A DNA stretch of 64,000 bases from Lunularia cruciata (lineage: Eukaryota; Streptophyta; Marchantiopsida; Lunulariales; Lunulariaceae), in assembly GCA_948567375.1 (NCBI GenBank), contig OX419761.1, forward strand, positions 23,562,501 to 23,626,500, in the 5' to 3' direction. The translations under genes and the position numbers were made by a program. Under the pieces are notes generated by a model, which was given only the letters and a program-made list of their open reading frames with translations, had not been told where the DNA came from and searched no databases. Below, in pieces: positions 60,781 through 64,000 of this stretch (position 1 is its first letter; every line of letters starts with the position of its first letter).

Positions 60781-62813
60781 CTTCCTTGAAGGTCCCACCA
60801 AATGGAAAATCCCCCTTTGGTTATCCAATAGGGCAACACCAAGTTTGAACCATGCTCTCTCAAAGGCCGGTCTAGCTAGCAACTCCTCCAGTCTAGCCGT
60901 TGTTGCCTGCCATAAACCACTGGTCGTTGAACGGATCCCATGCTCCTCAACCAAGTCAACTCTACTACCAACCACCTTTTCTCTAGTAGTAGGAACCACA
61001 TTATCTCTACTCTCACAAAGTGTGGCAGCCAACCAGAATAATGAGGCTGGGTCAACTCCCAATGTAAACATGTCACTGGCCAAAAACAAAGGACACCGCA
61101 TAATCAGTTGAGCCGCCCCCAACATCATGCTAGACTCAGTTTGTGTAGTAGCAGGTGGTTGACTAGCAAGTTGTCCATCATGTACTCCATCACTACCTAC
61201 CACACTTGCACTAGGATGTCTAGGAACCATGGATGTCGTCTGCAATGCCTCAAATAGCGTGAAAGACTGGGGAAGTCTGACTTGTCTCCCAACCTCTTGT
61301 CTCTGTGGGTCCAACTCCACTGATGCTCCTCTAGGCTCTGGAGCACATATTGCACTCCTAGTCACTGCTGTAGATGCATCCACTTGTGGTGCTCCGCACA
61401 TGAAGTCCAAAGCATCTCTATCACTAGCACATGAGGTGGAAGCCTCAGCACCCGAATCTGATCTCCTCTAAGCAATGGCCATACTAGCCAATCTTTGTTC
61501 CAACTGCTCAATCCGAGTAGCCATAGTTGTATCAGAAGTAAGGGCAGGTACTACACCCCTACTTGGTGTAGATCCTCTACCACCTTGTCCTCCATGAACT
61601 GGAGCTCCTCTACTACTTGCCATAATAGCCCTACCACTCCATAACTTCGGGTGTAGGTCAAAACATCGGTCATTAGTGTGACCAAATCTATGGCAATGCT
61701 CACACTGCCTCTATGTTGGCTGTGATGCACCCGAGGTATCAGGTCCACTGCCTTGAGTACACTCTCTCTGATGGTGAGGTCCACCACAAGTCCAACAAGC
61801 AACACCACTACTCACTGGCTATTGTTGACCCAAAAATGAAGGTAAGGGTCTAACTCCACAAGGCACTCCACTCGCTCCATAGGATCTAGGCTGTCCACCC
61901 TATCCAATTAGGCATGGTGCACTCTAGAAGAATTCTTAGCCGTGGATGAGGTCTCCCTACCAAATCCAGATGTCACCACACTCTCCTCCACCATGTTGAG
62001 CTCAATATGCTAAACCAAACCAAAGACCATTGCCAAAGTAGGCAAAGTAGCTTGTAACAACGTAGCATCATGAACTCTACGTTGCAACTCCCTGTCAAGT
62101 ATCCCATACCAAAAATAGACTGCCTGGGCCTCAATAACTCCTTGAGTGAAATTGATCAGCCGCCTCATGCAAGTACATGCCTTGCATAGGCTCTCTCTAG
62201 CTTTCCGCTGGAACTCTTGCAAGCTCTTCAGCTTGTCAGTCCGTACTCCCAAGTAGTTCTGCCTCAAACATAGGAAGAACTCCACCATGGGGTTAAACTC
62301 CGGTACCACACCACCTCATGCAGTGGTACCTCCACTTGTAGTAGCACTATCTCTAGTTAGTGCACCTTCATTAGCTCCACTAACACTACTTGAGCTAGAA
62401 CTCGTAGGTACAGCCAATCTACTCTTGGCCACCAAACCTAAAGTGATAGAGACATAGTTTGGAGACCAATATTGTCTCCATAATTTGATCTCCTCCAAAT
62501 GAGCTCTCATGAACTCATGGAAGTCATCCATTGGCAGACCCTCTAGATGTTGAAACAACCCCTTCCATGCCATGAAGGGTGTAAACAAAGTCAAGTTCTG
62601 CATCTGTTGCAGATCACACCAACTATCAAAATCTTGGATGAAGTCATGCAACTCAAAGGTACCCATGGTACCAGAGTAATGCCTAGGGCCTTTGGAGGTC
62701 CCATAAATCTCGTCCATGTCCCACAATAACGGTGCGGACACACCAAGTGCACTCTCAACTGAATCAACTCCTGTATCAAACTCCAACTCAGAATCAATCT
62801 CCTCCCTCATTGG
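60766..62813 (-). pseudogene. Gag of the PHD-family element with two zinc knuckles
   Basis: 62810-62316 starts MREEIDSELEFDTGVDS and holds a matrix/capsid-like start (FELHDFIQDFDSWCDLQQMQ). After a single TGA, 62309-62010 continues capsid (NPMVEFFLCLRQNYLGVRTD, LQRRVHDATLLQATLPTL). Near 61800-61660 two knuckles occur in one frame split by a TAG: CWTCGGPHHQREC (C-x2-C-x3-H-x4-C) and CEHCHRFGHTNDRC (C-x2-C-x4-H-x4-C). 61410-60766 is a Ser/Ala-rich linker (ASVELDPQRQEVGRQVRL) leading to protease. Packages the element RNA in virus-like particles. ATG near 62810 is the first good start. Confidence 0.75.
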
Positions 62814-63610
62814 GACCTGAGATACAAGCTGATACTAAGTACCACTTTGAGTAAACCCACTACGTAATGCAGGGCTATCTCCTCTGGAATCCCCAAAGAA
62901 CTCTATTGTGACAAAGAAACCACAACCGTAAACTGCAATAGCAAACCGGAACCACAAATTGCAACTGCAAGTACCTCACCAAGTGCAAACACCACCAAGT
63001 GCCAACACCAACTAAGCACCACCTACTAATGTAACTCTAACCAAGATAACTACACTAGGAGAAAGCGCAACCTGTAACCTGCCATCACAACACGCACTCT
63101 CACGGTCTGTAGGTCATCACTTCTTGCCTCACCAGAAAGAAACAAAGGTAGTCTGATTGGTCATCACTCCAATCTCATTGCCGAGAGCACACCAGAGCAC
63201 CAACACTCAAAAGTCAAGGCACCTCACACAAACGTGGTGCACAAATAGGAAGTAGAGAATGGAGGGAGTCCAATCACAAGAAATCTAAATGAAAACCCTT
63301 CATCTCATAAAACAACATGGGACTGACTCTACCACCATTTGGCATTTGATATAAGAGAAGTTTGTATCTAAGTCCTAAGCTACAAGGATCACCAAGAATA
63401 GGATCAAACTGCCTCTCTTAGCCAAAGCTACAAGTGTATAGATAACAATGGTACAGTCACTATGACAACAAGTGAGAGTGGACCAGTTGGCTAGGGCACA
63501 AGTCTAGGAACAAGAGGTCTAGGGATCAAACCCTATTGTGCACAATCTAGCAGGAAAGGTAGATTTTGCCAACCAATGACCAAGATTTACTCTAAACTAG
63601 CTAGCCTCAT

Positions 63611-63632
63611 GCCAGCAAGCTCGCTTGCTGGC
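63611..63632. repeat. Hairpin in element leader
   Basis: GCCAGCAAG, CTCG loop, CTTGCTGGC: a perfect 9-bp GC-rich stem in otherwise AT-rich leader; possible RNA packaging or dimerisation structure (inference). Confidence 0.6.
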
Positions 63633-63736
63633 CCTTCTAGGCCTTTGTAGCCTCTCATAGCCCACAGTCCTATGCCTCAAAGCCTCAAAATGCCAAAATT
63701 CAGCCAAATGAGACCTTTCTTCTTGCCACTTTGAAC

Positions 63737-63873
63737 CTCCTCCAAAATTTGGTGAAACTCCTCCAAACTTGCAAAACTCCTCCAAACTAGCAAAACTCCT
63801 CCAAATCTGGCCAAAAGCTAACATAAAATCTAGCCAAAATCTGACATAAAATCTGACGTAAAATCTAACATAA
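63737..63873. repeat. Short tandem repeats in element leader
   Basis: An 18-bp-like unit around AACTCCTCCAAA repeats about four times (63737-63805), followed by an AAAATCTGACAT-like unit repeated about four times (63806-63873). Confidence 0.75.
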
Positions 63874-64000
63874 ACCCTAAAGTTGGCTGACCGCCAAATC
63901 CTCTGCTAACTCTTCACTCAAGCCAAATTGAAAACATAGGCTTCTCCAAATCGTAAATTCACGAGAATAGCTTCCCAACTTTGTTCCCAAATTTATGAGC

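Larger units (their letters stand above)
55385..64000 (-). mobile_element. Ty3/gypsy element with C-terminal PHD finger, runs off the right edge
   Basis: On the minus strand from the right edge: leader, gag with two zinc knuckles, protease, RT, RNase H, integrase (HHCC and DDE), integrase C-terminal domain fused to a PHD finger, polypurine tract and 3' LTR. More GC-rich and less decayed than its neighbours but with several stops. The 5' LTR is not seen and would lie beyond 64000. A deleted sister copy is at 8640-10857. Pol closes with PHD where chromoviruses carry a chromodomain. Confidence 0.85.
62814..64000 (-). other. 5' leader of the PHD-family element
   Basis: Non-coding stretch upstream of gag running off the window. 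63076-63300 resembles parts of both R1 copies (53020-53190, 26395-26590). It holds a 9-bp hairpin and a tandem-repeat patch listed separately. I find no primer-binding site complementary to initiator tRNA-Met and no LTR word shared with 55385-56135. Confidence 0.45.

Noticed and set aside
62814-64000. 5' LTR of the PHD-family element expected here
   Set aside because: No word shared with the 3' LTR and no primer-binding site found, so it must lie beyond the window or be lost.

Overview
The window is nuclear DNA of a land plant. Two things point to this: the last exon of a SABATH-type carboxyl methyltransferase (a plant gene family) at the left edge, and a nest of plant-type Ty3/gypsy LTR retrotransposons, one primed by initiator tRNA-Met and ending in a chromodomain. 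I cannot name the species. The exon and the old gypsy lineages would fit a bryophyte or another non-flowering land plant, but that is only an impression.

Layout. 1-6.06 kb is a mixed-composition genic flank. It holds the SABATH exon (205-576, +), then non-coding DNA carrying a 1.08-kb non-autonomous hAT-like DNA transposon (3148-4228) with matching terminal inverted repeats and an exact 8-bp target duplication. 6.06-8.64 kb is very AT-rich and featureless. From 8.64 kb to the end almost everything is LTR-retrotransposon sequence, mostly decayed. 8.64-10.86 kb (-) is an internally deleted copy of the PHD-finger gypsy family found whole at the right edge. 13.4-19.6 kb (-) is an old gypsy element with gag, zinc knuckle, protease, RT and integrase relics. 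20.2-26.2 kb holds two divergently oriented relics of a family with a long coiled-coil ORF and a ~0.9-kb LTR ('family B') but no visible pol. 26.2-34.8 kb is a 2-kb LTR-like repeat split by two insertions: a solo LTR ('family A') and a near-complete 5.6-kb chromovirus (28757-34345, +). 36.7-50.6 kb (-) is a nest of family-A gypsy elements; the better copy spans 39372-47781 and is probably inserted in an older one. 50.7-51.6 kb is another family-B LTR. 52.8-54.9 kb is the uninterrupted partner of the 26.2-34.8 kb repeat and preserves the empty target site of the chromovirus. 55.4-64.0 kb (-) is a gypsy element whose pol ends in a PHD finger rather than a chromodomain; its 5' LTR would lie beyond the window.

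How it works together. Apart from the exon I see no host gene. The elements show target-site duplications, primer-binding site and polypurine tracts where still readable, nested insertion order, and decay by stops, frameshifts and deletions. The points most worth a second look are the PHD finger fused to a gypsy integrase, heat-shock-element-like GAA/TTC arrays in both chromovirus LTRs, the hAT-like element, and the recurring coiled-coil ORF plus LTR unit. Coordinates of decayed elements are by eye, and boundaries are approximate unless a terminal motif is stated.
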